Shown in pieces: positions 50,050 to 58,950 of a stretch of DNA of 64,000 nucleotides. Both the position numbers and the translations under genes were made by a program. Origin of the DNA: UBA2256 sp964453055 (lineage in GTDB: Bacteria > Spirochaetota > Spirochaetia > Treponematales > Rectinemataceae); NCBI GenBank assembly GCA_964453055.1, contig CAYVOD010000001.1, positions 35,081 through 99,080 on the forward strand, in the 5' to 3' direction. The notes below the pieces were generated by a model. The model saw nothing but the letters and a program-made list of their open reading frames with translations, was not told where the DNA came from and ran no database searches. Numbering within the stretch: the stretch's first letter is position 1; each line of letters starts with the position of its first letter.

Positions 50050-51210
50050 TTATTCTCCTATCCGCTCAAGCCAGTCCCTGGCCAGCGCGTCGTCGGGATC
50101 GAATTCCAGGGCGCTCATGAAAAAGCCCCTGGCTTCCCCTATCCTGCCCATCCTATGGGACAGAGCCCCGAGATTGACGATGATCTTCACGTTCTCCGGT
50201 TCGAGCCTCAAGGCTTTCTCCAGGCTAGTCTTGGCGGCGGCCAGTTCTCCCAGTTCTGTCTGGCAGAGGGCAAGTTCGTTGAAGCTATCGGTATCGCCGG
50301 AATTGAGCTCGATTGCTTTGGCGAAAGCGTCGGCCCCCTCCTGCCAGCGCCCCAGGCGGCGCAGCGCCCAGCCTACCAAAAACCAGCCGTTCCAGACTTC
50401 GGGATGGGCGGAAACAAACTGCCTGGCCTTCTCCAAGCCCTTTTCTTCCTGGCCGATCTGGATGAAATCGTAGGCCTCCTTGAAGGTCCTGTCCAAAAGC
50501 CCGAAATCCTGGAGCTTCGCGAGAATCGATTTGGCCTTTTCCGCCTTTTCGTCGTCGTCCTCGAGCCCGATGTAGCTGGTCAGCAGGGATACGGCCCTGT
50601 CGAAATTCCTTTTCTTAATGAAGAAAAGAGCGGCGTGGTAGTAGGCCGGCGCGAAGGGAGGCTCCATCTCAAGCAGGCTGGAATAGTTCTGATACGCCTG
50701 GTCTTCTTCCTCCTCGGCCAGGTCTTCCCTCTCCTCCTCCCTGAGCAGCTTCGCCCGCTCCTCCTTCATTAGGGCGAGATCCAATAGAGGAAGCGGCGAT
50801 TCGGGATAGAGCCCGGCAAGGGCGAGGAAAATTTCTTCCGCCACATTCCAGTCCTTAGCCTGGGCTTTGGCCACCCCCGCGTCGGAGAGTTGGGCCAGGA
50901 GATCCGGCTTGAGGGCCCTCGCGAGTTTTCTGTACTGCACGGCCATAGGGTGCCCGGGCTGCCAGGCCAAGACCCTCAAGATACCAGCCACGATGCTTTC
51001 GGGGCTGATCATCGAAGGGTCGAAGCGCTGCACCTGGCCAGGGGTCTGGACAGGAAGAAGGGAAGACTCTTCCCATCCCTCTATGCCCAGGGATTTTAGC
51101 CTTTCAGGATCGATCTGTATGAATAGGATCCCCGAGAGGGCCTCTGCGGCCTTGCCAGAATCCCTATTTTTGCTGCCATCTTTTTTTCGAATATCTTCGC
51201 CTTGTTTCAT
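50050..51210 (-). CDS. Tetratricopeptide-repeat protein
   Basis: The 386-residue protein has at least four recognisable TPR units in its C-terminal third ('WFLVGWALRRLGRWQEGADAFAKAIELN', then 'SFNELALCQTELGELAAAKTSLEKALRLEPENVK' and 'IVNLGALSHRMGRIGEARGFFMSALEFDPDD', read in parts), and degenerate units before that, with an acidic Glu-rich coiled segment near residues 155-175. TPR proteins act as scaffolds; no partner is known. The ATG at 51210 follows AAGGA and overlaps the stop region of the upstream membrane protein gene (TGA 51215-51213), so translation is probably coupled. An upstream extension to 51336 is the wrong frame of that gene. Confidence 0.85.
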   Translation of the reverse strand: MKQGEDIRKKDGSKNRDSGKAAEALSGILFIQIDPERLKSLGIEGWEESSLLPVQTPGQVQRFDPSMISPESIVAGILRVLAWQPGHPMAVQYRKLARALKPDLLAQLSDAGVAKAQAKDWNVAEEIFLALAGLYPESPLPLLDLALMKEERAKLLREEEREDLAEEEEDQAYQNYSSLLEMEPPFAPAYYHAALFFIKKRNFDRAVSLLTSYIGLEDDDEKAEKAKSILAKLQDFGLLDRTFKEAYDFIQIGQEEKGLEKARQFVSAHPEVWNGWFLVGWALRRLGRWQEGADAFAKAIELNSGDTDSFNELALCQTELGELAAAKTSLEKALRLEPENVKIIVNLGALSHRMGRIGEARGFFMSALEFDPDDALARDWLERIGE

Positions 51211-51212
51211 CC

Positions 51213-51986
51213 TCAGTCCTTCCAGGGGAAAATCATGTTTTTCAGGGTTCTCTTGCCGAGGAGTTCTTTTTCCTCCTCCAGCAGCGAATCCCAGGGGAGA
51301 TTCCTTCTGTCGGCCCCGGGATTCCGCTCCAGCCACTCGTATTTTTTAAGCCGCAACTTTAGCGCTTCGGCTTCCTGCAGCGCGACACCGGCGAGTCCGG
51401 GAAGCAGAAAGGCCATCAGCACCGAAAGAAAAATCGTCGCCAGGCGATAAAATAAGAGAAAAATGCTGAAACCTGGGTTGTCGGCAAGCAGAATAAGAGC
51501 CTGTTTGGCGTTTTTCCGCAAGCCCCCGCCCCTTCGCGCGACCAGGGGCAAGAAGTACTGGGCGGCGAGAAGCAGGATTATGCAGGTCCAGAAGAGCAGG
51601 CTCGCCAGGATCACTCCAAGAAACCCGGGCCTGGAGAGATAGAAAGGAATGCCTACGATCATCGAGAGGAGGACGACGACCATAGCCACCCCGAGGGCCA
51701 AGCCTGGCTTCCATGCCTTGTCGAAACAAGCCAGGCTTTCCTTGAAGCTAGGCGTCTCGAAGTCCGCGACTTTTCTCATGGAAAACGCGATGACTGCCTG
51801 CCAGACCGAGATACCCAATATGCCTGCGACTATGCAGAGCATGAAAACCAGGGATTCGGCTTTTAGAATGGAAGGGAGAAAAAATGAAAGCCCTCCTATA
51901 AGGACATGACCGAGATTGAAGGCCGCGAGACTAAGCACGTTGTCCCAGCCGTCCCAAAAAGCTTTCTTGACATAAAACCCGATCAT
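51213..51986 (-). CDS. Unknown polytopic membrane protein
   Basis: The 257-residue protein has about five membrane helices (near residues 15-40, 45-70, 95-120, 122-147 and 175-200) and a charged C-terminal tail ending 'KRTLKNMIFPWKD'. The overall layout recalls the DUF624/YesL kind of small membrane protein, but I cannot confirm it. No Shine-Dalgarno precedes the ATG; TATAGA ends 6 nt before it with TTGTCC 17 bp further up, so this is a candidate leaderless gene. It is followed by the TPR gene with overlapping signals, suggesting a common role. Confidence 0.7.
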   Translation of the reverse strand: MIGFYVKKAFWDGWDNVLSLAAFNLGHVLIGGLSFFLPSILKAESLVFMLCIVAGILGISVWQAVIAFSMRKVADFETPSFKESLACFDKAWKPGLALGVAMVVVLLSMIVGIPFYLSRPGFLGVILASLLFWTCIILLLAAQYFLPLVARRGGGLRKNAKQALILLADNPGFSIFLLFYRLATIFLSVLMAFLLPGLAGVALQEAEALKLRLKKYEWLERNPGADRRNLPWDSLLEEEKELLGKRTLKNMIFPWKD

Positions 51987-51992
51987 ACTTTG

Positions 51993-52021
51993 TCTATACT
52001 ATACGCTTGACCTTTGGACAA
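51993..52021 (-). promoter_or_regulatory. Promoter at the start of the membrane protein gene
   Basis: Minus strand TTGTCC (52021-52016), 17-bp spacer, TATAGA (51998-51993), 6 nt to the ATG at 51986. Confidence 0.5.
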
Positions 52022-52133
52022 GTACGCAAGTATTGTAAGCCTTGGAAGCGTCGCCGCCCCGGGAGAGCGACGGATCGCCCCCGAGCCAGGAGCTTCAGGC
52101 CGGGTCAATCAAACAGCTTGAAGGGGTACGGCA

Positions 52134-53312
52134 ATGAAAGACCAGTACCGCTTTCCGCTCGAGAACTTTATGTCTCGCGAGCGATTCGAGCGAATCAAGG
52201 AATTCGCCAAGGACAAGGAAACGCCTTGTCTCGTCATCGACCTGGACGTAATCCGGAAAAACTATCAGGATCTTCGCACCTACCTTCCCTTCGCGAAAGT
52301 ATACTACGCGGTCAAAGCCAACCCCGACGACGCGGTGGTCGAACTCCTTAGGGATTTGGGCTCCTGCTTTGACGTAGCGACGCGGTTCGAGCTGGACCAG
52401 CTCCTCAGGCTCGGCGTCGAGCCCGAGCGCATGAGCTTCGGCAACACGATCAAGAAAGAAAAGGACATAGCCTATTTCTACGAGAAGGGCGTGCGGCTCT
52501 ACGTCACCGACTCGATCACCGACCTGGACAAGATTTCCAGGGCGGCCCCCGGCTCGAAGGTTTTCTTCAGGCTCCTTACCGAAGGCCTGGGTGCCGACTG
52601 GCCCCTGTCCAAGAAATTCGGCTCCCACCCCGACCTCGCCCGCCAGCTCATAAAAACCGCTGTCCGCTTCGGCCTGGTACCCTACGGCATCTCCTTCCAC
52701 CCCGGCAGCCAGCAGCGCGACGTCGGCCAGTGGTCATCCGCCCTTACTACCGTGGCGCAGCTCTTCTCTTGGGCCAAGGAAGACCTCAAGGTGGAACTCA
52801 AGATGATCAACATGGGTGGCGGCTTTCCCGCCAACTATATCGAGCCCACGGACAGCCTCTCCCAATACGCCGAGGACATCAAGCGCTTTTTGGACAACTC
52901 CTTCAAGAACGACTGGCCAGAGGAGATAATCATCGAGCCGGGTCGCTCCATGGCTGGAGACGCCGGGGTCATAGTTTCCGAGATTATCAACATCGCCAAG
53001 AAATCGGTGCATGAGCGCTATCCCTGGGTCTTTCTCGACGTGGGCAAGTTCGGAGGCCTCATAGAAACCTTGGACGAGGCGATCAAGTACCCCATTTATT
53101 TCGAAGGCGAAGGAACGGCGGTGGAAATCATCCTGGCCGGCCCTACCTGCGATTCAATGGATATCCTCTACGAAAAAGCGCCCTATACCATGCCTGAAAC
53201 TGCCAGGATAGGAGACAGGGTCTACATACTGACCACAGGCGCCTACACCAAGAGTTATTCGTCAATCTATTTCAACGGATTCCCGCCCCTCAGCTCCTAC
53301 ATACTTAAGTGA
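52134..53312 (+). CDS. Fold-III PLP-dependent decarboxylase (ornithine/lysine decarboxylase-like)
   Basis: The 392-residue enzyme belongs to the alanine-racemase-fold decarboxylases. 'VYYAVKANPD' (near residue 62) holds the PLP lysine, 'SFHPGSQQ' binds phosphate, 'IIEPGRSMAGDAG' and 'GPTCDSMDILY' complete the active site, the last with the Cys-Asp-Ser-x-Asp of eukaryotic-type ornithine decarboxylases. Ornithine or lysine is the likely substrate, giving putrescine or cadaverine; the exact one cannot be read. AAGGGG lies 7 nt before the ATG. The next gene begins on its stop codon (GTGA overlap). Confidence 0.9.
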   Translation: MKDQYRFPLENFMSRERFERIKEFAKDKETPCLVIDLDVIRKNYQDLRTYLPFAKVYYAVKANPDDAVVELLRDLGSCFDVATRFELDQLLRLGVEPERMSFGNTIKKEKDIAYFYEKGVRLYVTDSITDLDKISRAAPGSKVFFRLLTEGLGADWPLSKKFGSHPDLARQLIKTAVRFGLVPYGISFHPGSQQRDVGQWSSALTTVAQLFSWAKEDLKVELKMINMGGGFPANYIEPTDSLSQYAEDIKRFLDNSFKNDWPEEIIIEPGRSMAGDAGVIVSEIINIAKKSVHERYPWVFLDVGKFGGLIETLDEAIKYPIYFEGEGTAVEIILAGPTCDSMDILYEKAPYTMPETARIGDRVYILTTGAYTKSYSSIYFNGFPPLSSYILK

Positions 53313-54395
53313 AATTCCGCTCCGCCGCCGCCGCTGGCCTTATCGTCCTGGGCGTAGCGGCGGTCCTTGCCCTGGCCTTGCTCCCCCTCTTCGGCAATAG
53401 CGGAGCGGTTGACATTCACGCCGGCACTGCGCCGGCAGTCCTTTCCGCGCCGTTATCTCCCCCTAAGGGCGCGCCGACNNNNNNNNNNNNNNNNNNNNNN
53501 NNNNNNNNNNNNNNNNNNNNNNNNNNNNNNNNNNNNNNNNNNNNNNNNNNNNNNNNNNNNNNNNNNNNNNNNNNNNNNGTTGCGGGTGGGATCCTGGAAC
53601 GTCCGGGACTGCGCCGCCTGGGACGAGGCTTCCAAGGAAAGGATAGCCCTCCACGACTACGTCGCCGCCACCGTCCGGGACGCCGAGGCCGATATAATGC
53701 TGTTCCAGGAAATTCAGTCCGACGAAGGCAAGGGGGGCGACATCGCCCTCCTATCGGTCGCCCTGGCCAGGCAGGGCTGGGCCATGCCCTACACTGCAGT
53801 GGTCAACGCCAGGGGCGAGGACGACCTGGCCGTATTCTCACGTTATAAGATCAAGGCGGAAGAAAAAGTCCTCGAGCCTTCGGCGGCCGATTCCTGGCCG
53901 AGGCCCGGAATTTACGTCGAGATCGAAATGGCTGGAAACTTAGTGTATCTGTACGGCTTTCATTTCAAGGCTATGGGGGACGAAAAATCGGAGGCCGCCC
54001 GCAAGGCTCAGGCCCAAGCCTTGGCGGCGGAGCTCGCGAAACGGCATGAGGGTTCCTTGGATAAGGACAGAATCATCATCGCCGGAGATTTCAACACCGC
54101 CAATCCCGGAGATCTTGAAGGGCCGCGCTCTACCCTTTCCATCCTCACGCTGCTGGGCGACGAGGATCCGGGCAACGATTTTCTCGCCCTGAACTACCAG
54201 TTCCGCCCCGAGACTCCCAGCTTCGTTGATTCCCGGTACGAAAGCGTCCTGGACCATATCCTTGTCTCGCCAAGCCTCGCGGCCGGCCTGGGCGGGGATT
54301 CCGTCCATGTCATCGAGGCGGTCGAGGGCCCGGGGGCTATCCCAACCTCGGATCACAGGCTGATCCTGGCCGAGATAGTCCTGCCAGTACGCTGA
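53309..54395 (+). CDS. Secreted endonuclease/exonuclease/phosphatase-family protein, broken by assembly gap
   Basis: Translation begins at GTG 53309 with a long signal helix (residues 8-30) and continues to the N run. After the gap the sequence reads 'LRVGSWNVRDCAAWDE', 'IMLFQEIQSD', 'LYGFHFKAMG', 'IIIAGDFNTANPGD' and 'TSDHRLILAEI', the blocks of the EEP superfamily with the metal Glu, the Asn-Asp pair and the final Asp-His. The two parts are in different frames if the gap is counted as 100, but the length of such a gap is arbitrary, so no frameshift should be inferred. Substrate unknown; nuclease, sphingomyelinase or phosphatase activity is possible. It overlaps the decarboxylase gene. Confidence 0.82.
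53479..53578. other. Assembly gap (100 Ns)
   Basis: Exactly 100 undetermined bases, a placeholder for a gap of unknown size. Confidence 0.99.
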
Positions 54396-54404
54396 AAAAG
54401 CCAG

Positions 54405-55700
54405 CTAGCGGGTGAGTTCCAGAGTCTTGGCCACCACTGCGTCCAGGAGCTCGGCCATCTGGGATTCCTCGACGCTGGAGAAAGCGATTCGCAAATATTT
54501 GTCTTGCATGGAAATAGTCCCGATCCCCAGCTCGTCCAGCAGTTTTTGCCTCAATGCCTCGGCTGAAAAGCCTTCGCACTCGAAGCTCATGAAGTAGCCC
54601 GAATTGAAGGGAAGGGGTTTGAGGGCGGAAGGAAGCTTCCTGCTGCCTAGATAACTTTTCATGGCCTTGTAGCGCCCCTCGAGGATTTTCCTGTAGCGAG
54701 ACTTCTGGGTTTCGTAGCCCGGGTAGAGGAGAGCCTTTAGGAGAAGGTGCTGGGCGAGTCCGCTGGAGCTGGATACCGAAGAACGGATGACGCCCATCAT
54801 CTTTTTCACGAGGGCTTCCTGCATAGGCTCGGTGAGTCCCTTGCCGCCGAAGCTGACGAATCCGACCCTGAATCCCCATACATAGTCTTCCTTGGTGGGG
54901 CCGTCGGCCTTCACCGCGAGAATCCGCTCGTGGGCATCCACGAGCCGGGCGAAAATGGATTCGGAGAGCAGTCCTTCTTCATACTGGAGGCCGAAGTAGG
55001 CGTCATCCGCTATGACCAGAAGATCGGTTCCCTGCTGGGCCAGGGAGACGAGCAGTTTGACTATCTCGTCGGCTTCCTTCAGGGTGAGTGAATAGCCTGT
55101 GGGATTGTTGGGGAAGTTGAGAATGAGGGCCGCCTTGCCCTTCTCTTTCGCGGCCTTGCCCAGGGCGGCCGCCAGCCCTTCGATGTTGTAGCCTTCGCCG
55201 GCGAATGTGGGAAAGGTATAACCCTTGGCGGATTTTCTTTCTTCCACGATGAGCTTGTAATTCGGCCAGAAAAGATCGGGCATGATCACCGCGTCACCGG
55301 GATTGAGGAACATGTCGCAGAGATAGGACACCGCGGCGGTGAGGCCAGGAGCCACCACGGGAAGGGAGAAGGATTTGCCCTGGAGAGAAGGATTCTTCTT
55401 GAATAACGCTGTCTTCCATTCCTTGCGCAGGGCCGCCACTCCGCCGGTGGGAGCGTAGGCGACCGCCTCCGTCCTGTTAAGTCCCGGCAGAGCCTCCCTC
55501 AGAGCGTCCAGCATCATCGGCTCCCCATGCTCGTAGGCCATTCCTATGGTCGCATTGAAGCGTTTCGCCTTCTGTCCGGCTTCGGCGCTCTGGGTGAGAA
55601 TCCCCTTGGGGAAATACATCCTCGTTCCCATGTCCGACAAGAGACGACTCGCGGCAGAGCCGGCTAGAATGTCATTCAGCTCTACGGCCAACTGGTTCAT
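54405..55700 (-). CDS. PLP-dependent aminotransferase, class I/II
   Basis: The 431-residue protein has the fold-I aminotransferase pattern: 'YAPTGGVAALRKEW' (near residue 81), 'LILNFPNNPTGYSLT' (near 193), 'LLVIADDAYFGLQYEE' (near 228), the PLP Lys in 'DGPTKEDYVWGFRVGFV' (near 267) and 'FNSGYFMSFE' near the C-terminus. It moves an amino group between an amino acid and a 2-oxo acid; which one is not readable, though the 'YVWGFRVGF' segment and long N-terminus suggest the aromatic/aspartate-like lineage. AAGGAG lies 6 nt before ATG 55700. It converges with the endonuclease-family gene. Confidence 0.87.
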   Translation of the reverse strand: MNQLAVELNDILAGSAASRLLSDMGTRMYFPKGILTQSAEAGQKAKRFNATIGMAYEHGEPMMLDALREALPGLNRTEAVAYAPTGGVAALRKEWKTALFKKNPSLQGKSFSLPVVAPGLTAAVSYLCDMFLNPGDAVIMPDLFWPNYKLIVEERKSAKGYTFPTFAGEGYNIEGLAAALGKAAKEKGKAALILNFPNNPTGYSLTLKEADEIVKLLVSLAQQGTDLLVIADDAYFGLQYEEGLLSESIFARLVDAHERILAVKADGPTKEDYVWGFRVGFVSFGGKGLTEPMQEALVKKMMGVIRSSVSSSSGLAQHLLLKALLYPGYETQKSRYRKILEGRYKAMKSYLGSRKLPSALKPLPFNSGYFMSFECEGFSAEALRQKLLDELGIGTISMQDKYLRIAFSSVEESQMAELLDAVVAKTLELTR

Positions 55701-55867
55701 CTTCTACTCCTTGGGAATTTATAAGGTGGTGAAGTATATCAATCCTAAGGGCAGCGCGGCTATCTGTCAACGAAGACCGCCACCCTTACAGGGGTTTCGG
55801 CGATATAAAAAGTGTATCGGACATATATAAAATATTTAATATAAATATAAAAAACCCTATATGCTCC

Positions 55868-55897
55868 TTGTCAGGATAAGGCGAATTATGGTACTTT
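55868..55897 (+). promoter_or_regulatory. Possible promoter of the FMN-binding protein gene
   Basis: TTGTCA (55868-55873), 18-bp spacer, weak TACTTT (55892-55897) with an upstream TGG extension. Confidence 0.35.
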
Positions 55898-55934
55898 CGG
55901 TCACGATAGTAACTCTAAAATGCGGAGGACTCTT

Positions 55935-56747
55935 TTGAAAAGGATTTTCATTCTATTCTTTCTCGCGATCGCTGCCCTCTCACTCGGCGCCCAGGTTTCC
56001 CTCGGCTCGGTGAAGGACGGATATTATTTTGCCCAGGAAGCCGCTTTCGCCGCCGACGGCTGGAAAGCCCAGGCGGTTATCGAAGTTTCGGGAGGAAAGA
56101 TCGTCGAAGCCACCTGGAACGGCGTCTCCAACGCCGCCTACGCCAGGGACAAGATCTCTCAGGCCGCCGCCGGGCGCTACGGCATGGTCAAGGTATCCAA
56201 GATAAAGGCAGAGTGGGACGCCCAGGCCAAGGCGACCGCCTCCTACCTCGTTTCCACCCAGGACATCAACTTTTCCAAGTACGGCAAGGATGGCAAGACC
56301 GACGCCATTTCCGGAGCCACCGTGGCGGTGTCCGGATTCTTCGAGCTGGCCCGCGAGGCTCTGGCCGGAAAGCCTGTCGCCAAAGGCCCCTACACTGACG
56401 GATGGTACTATTACGAACAGCCGGACTTCGACAAGTCAGGCTGGAAGGAAACCGTCCTCGTCACGGTGGTCAACGGGTCGGTGGTCGACGTGGTATGGAA
56501 CGGGGTATCTAACAAGGCAGGCACCAAGTCCAAGATCCTCGAAAGCATGGGCGGCAAATACAAAATGGGCGCCAAGAATGGTGAGTGGCACGTCCAGTCG
56601 GCCCGCTTGAGCGCAGCCATCGTCGCCGCCGGCGACCCCGCCAAGATCGCCCTGAAGAAGGACGGCAAGACCGACGCCGTATCGGGCGTTTCCATAACCG
56701 CCGGCGCGGTGGGCCTTAGCCTCGAGGCGCTGAAGGCGGCCAAGTAA
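55935..56747 (+). CDS. Secreted protein with two FMN-binding domains
   Basis: The 270-residue protein has a signal peptide (to about residue 19) and two copies of an FMN-binding domain. Each has 'DGYYF/DGWYYYE', 'VVWNGVSN'-like strands and a flavinylation-type motif: 'DAISGAT' (SGAT at 126-129) and 'DAVSGVS' (SGVS at 250-253), where FMN is attached through a phosphoester to Thr or Ser by an ApbE transferase. This points to extracytoplasmic electron transfer. GGAGG occurs inside the apparent ATG-initiated frame (ATG 55920), 7 nt before TTG 55935, so I start at the TTG. It is followed by a good terminator and stands alone. No apbE is in the window. Confidence 0.88.
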   Translation: MKRIFILFFLAIAALSLGAQVSLGSVKDGYYFAQEAAFAADGWKAQAVIEVSGGKIVEATWNGVSNAAYARDKISQAAAGRYGMVKVSKIKAEWDAQAKATASYLVSTQDINFSKYGKDGKTDAISGATVAVSGFFELAREALAGKPVAKGPYTDGWYYYEQPDFDKSGWKETVLVTVVNGSVVDVVWNGVSNKAGTKSKILESMGGKYKMGAKNGEWHVQSARLSAAIVAAGDPAKIALKKDGKTDAVSGVSITAGAVGLSLEALKAAK

Positions 56748-56796
56748 ACAGCTTATAGCATGTGTAGACCTAGCCGAGAAGACAGATCCCTCGGTA

Positions 56797-56825
56797 AAAG
56801 GGCGGCCCTGATGGGCCGCCTTTTT
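56797..56825 (+). terminator. Rho-independent terminator of the FMN-binding protein gene
   Basis: GGCGGCCC (56801-56808), TGAT loop, GGGCCGCC (56813-56820), then TTTTTATTT. A-T pairs extend the stem. Confidence 0.9.
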
Positions 56826-56872
56826 ATTTCCTGCAACCCAGCTTGACTGGCCCCGCCCGGCCGGGGGATTCT

Positions 56873-57454
56873 ATGGGCACGATGAAAGACAAGCAGGGCG
56901 ACAATGCCGCAGCGGAATTCGCATACGTAGCTCCCAGCGCTTCGGTCACAGGAGATGTGCGCTTGGGGGAGGAATCTTCGATATGGCACAACGCCACGCT
57001 CAGGGGCGACTTGGCGCCGGTCCTGGTAGGCAGGGGCTCTAACGTGCAGGACGGAGCCGTCCTGCATGTGGCCCACGAGCTTCCCTGTGTTCTCGGTGAA
57101 GACGTGACCGTCGGCCATGGTGCGATAGTCCACGGTTGCGAAGTGGCCGATCGTTGCCTCATCGGGATGGGTGCCATCATTCTCAACGGAGCCGAAATAG
57201 GCGAAGAATCCATAATCGGGGCAGGGGCTTTGGTGACCGAGGGCAAGAAAATACCCCCTCGGAGCCTCCTGCTGGGAAATCCGGCTAAATTTGTGCGGCA
57301 AGTCAGGGACGACGAAGTGGAGAAAATAATCGCCTCAGCAGCGCACTATCGAAGGCTCGCAGCAGAGGCGGCCCGGGAGGGTTTGCTCGCTCTCAGGCAT
57401 TCCGGCGAGCAGGGGCTACAGGGCGGGGGAAACGAAAGCCTGGAGACTCGATGA
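56873..57454 (+). CDS. Gamma-class carbonic anhydrase family protein
   Basis: A left-handed beta-helix protein of 193 residues. The hexapeptide pattern is clear ('SIWHNATLRGDLAPVLVGRGSNVQDGAVLHVAHE' in parts) and the three zinc His lie in 'VLHVAH', 'VGHGAIVHGC'. It may hydrate CO2 or act as an acyltransferase-like relative (YrdA/PaaY group). ATG 56873 follows GGGGGA; ATG 56882 is an alternative. Its last bases ATGA overlap the galK start, so the three genes 56873-60236 look like one operon. A carbonic anhydrase has no obvious link to galactose use. Confidence 0.9.
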   Translation: MGTMKDKQGDNAAAEFAYVAPSASVTGDVRLGEESSIWHNATLRGDLAPVLVGRGSNVQDGAVLHVAHELPCVLGEDVTVGHGAIVHGCEVADRCLIGMGAIILNGAEIGEESIIGAGALVTEGKKIPPRSLLLGNPAKFVRQVRDDEVEKIIASAAHYRRLAAEAAREGLLALRHSGEQGLQGGGNESLETR

Positions 57455-58950
57455 TGAGCATCTTCTCCAAAACCGGACCGGAGAGCGGCCGGGACAACCT
57501 CGCCGGTCTCGAGCCGCCTAAGCAAATCCCAAGACTTGAGTCGCTGGCTGCGCTCTATGAAAAGGGAGAGCTGGAAACCCAAACCTTGCGCTATCGACGC
57601 ATCGAAGAGGGATTTTTTGCCCGTTTCCCCGAAAGGAAGTCCGAGTCTCCCCTCTTCTTTTCAACTCCTGGACGGACCGAACTCTGCGGTAACCATACCG
57701 ACCACAACGGAGGAATGGTATTGGCGGCGGCGGTGAACCTGGATATGGCCGCAGCCGCCCTGCCAAGGACCGATAAGAAGGTGAGAATACACTCTGAGGG
57801 ATTCGGGAGCTTCGAGCTTGATATAGGCGAGCTTCGTCCTAGGGCCGAGGAAAGAACCAGCTCCCAAGCCCTGGTGCGAGGGATGGCCGAAGGGCTTTCA
57901 AAATCGATTGGCGCAGAATCCACCGCGTCCGAGGGAATTACCGGCGGCGGGAAACCCTGGGGGGACTGCGGGAAAGCGAGGGAAGGAGGCGCGGTCTTGC
58001 GCGGCTTCGACGCTTTCATCGATTCCCGAGTACCCCTAGGGTCGGGGCTGTCCAGTTCGGCGGCCTTCGAAGTGCTGATCGGGTCCATTTTCGCTGTATT
58101 TGGCGGAATGAAAGTATCCCCCACCGAACTTGCTCTGATAGGCAGGGACGCGGAAAACAAGTACTTCGGCAAGCCCAGCGGCCTCATGGACCAGACAGCC
58201 TGCGCCGTGGGCAGCCTGGCCCTCATCGATTTCGCTGATCCCGGCCGGGCAGCGATCAGTCTGTTATCCTTCGATCCAGACCGGTTCGGCTACGCCCTGG
58301 CCATACTAAGCACGGGGGACAGCCACGCCGACCTGACCGAAGACTACGCATCCATTCCCAGGGAGATGAAGGCCGTGGCAACCCTGCTCGGAAAGGAATG
58401 GCTCTGCGGCACCGCCAGAGACCAGTTGCTGCTCAGGGCCGCCGAGATACGGGCAGCCTGCGGCGACAGGGCTTTCTTGAGGGCTTGGCACTTCGCCGGC
58501 GAGACCCGGCGCCCCCAGGCGCTAGCAGAGGCCATAGCATCCGGAGATATCGCCACTTATCTCGGCATCGTAAGAGCGTCCGGCGACTCGAGCTATAAGT
58601 ACCTGCAAAATATTTATCCCGAGCGGAGTCCGCCCAGGGCGCCAAGGGATGGCGTCGTGGTCTCGGGAGGATGCCCTGCCTCGCGGGACGGCGTGACGGG
58701 ATACCGCAGCCCGAGCCAGGGAATAGCCTTCGCCCTCGCCCTGACCGAGGACTTCCTGGGCGGAAAGGGAGCCTGCAGGGTGCACGGCGGCGGATTCGCG
58801 GGCACCATACAGGCCTATATTCCCGCTGACAGGGTTGCGGAATACCAAGCCCTCGTCGAGAAGAATCTCGGGACTCATTCCCTCTACTGGATCAAAATTA
58901 GGCGCCACGGCGCCGTATGCATTGAACATCTCTTTAGGAGCGGCCGATGA
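57451..58950 (+). CDS. galK: Galactokinase family protein (GHMP kinase)
   Basis: GalK phosphorylates galactose at C1. The 499 residues contain 'PGRTELCGNHTDHNGG' (near residue 73-88), the ATP loop 'PLGSGLSSSAAFE' (near 195-207) and 'RVHGGGFAGTIQA' near the C-terminus, the three GHMP/galactokinase motifs. It is about 100 residues longer than most galactokinases: there is an N-terminal extension of about 60 residues and a Gly-rich insert (near 148-180). 'Glu-Leu-Cys' replaces the usual 'Val-Asn-Leu-Ile' run before GNHTD. The start overlaps the previous stop (ATGA). A transporter gene overlaps its end in the same way. Confidence 0.88.
   Translation: MMSIFSKTGPESGRDNLAGLEPPKQIPRLESLAALYEKGELETQTLRYRRIEEGFFARFPERKSESPLFFSTPGRTELCGNHTDHNGGMVLAAAVNLDMAAAALPRTDKKVRIHSEGFGSFELDIGELRPRAEERTSSQALVRGMAEGLSKSIGAESTASEGITGGGKPWGDCGKAREGGAVLRGFDAFIDSRVPLGSGLSSSAAFEVLIGSIFAVFGGMKVSPTELALIGRDAENKYFGKPSGLMDQTACAVGSLALIDFADPGRAAISLLSFDPDRFGYALAILSTGDSHADLTEDYASIPREMKAVATLLGKEWLCGTARDQLLLRAAEIRAACGDRAFLRAWHFAGETRRPQALAEAIASGDIATYLGIVRASGDSSYKYLQNIYPERSPPRAPRDGVVVSGGCPASRDGVTGYRSPSQGIAFALALTEDFLGGKGACRVHGGGFAGTIQAYIPADRVAEYQALVEKNLGTHSLYWIKIRRHGAVCIEHLFRSGR

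Noticed and set aside
53309..54395. Frameshift or pseudogene in the EEP-family gene
   Set aside because: The frame change lies across 100 placeholder Ns, so the true distance is unknown and no frameshift can be claimed.
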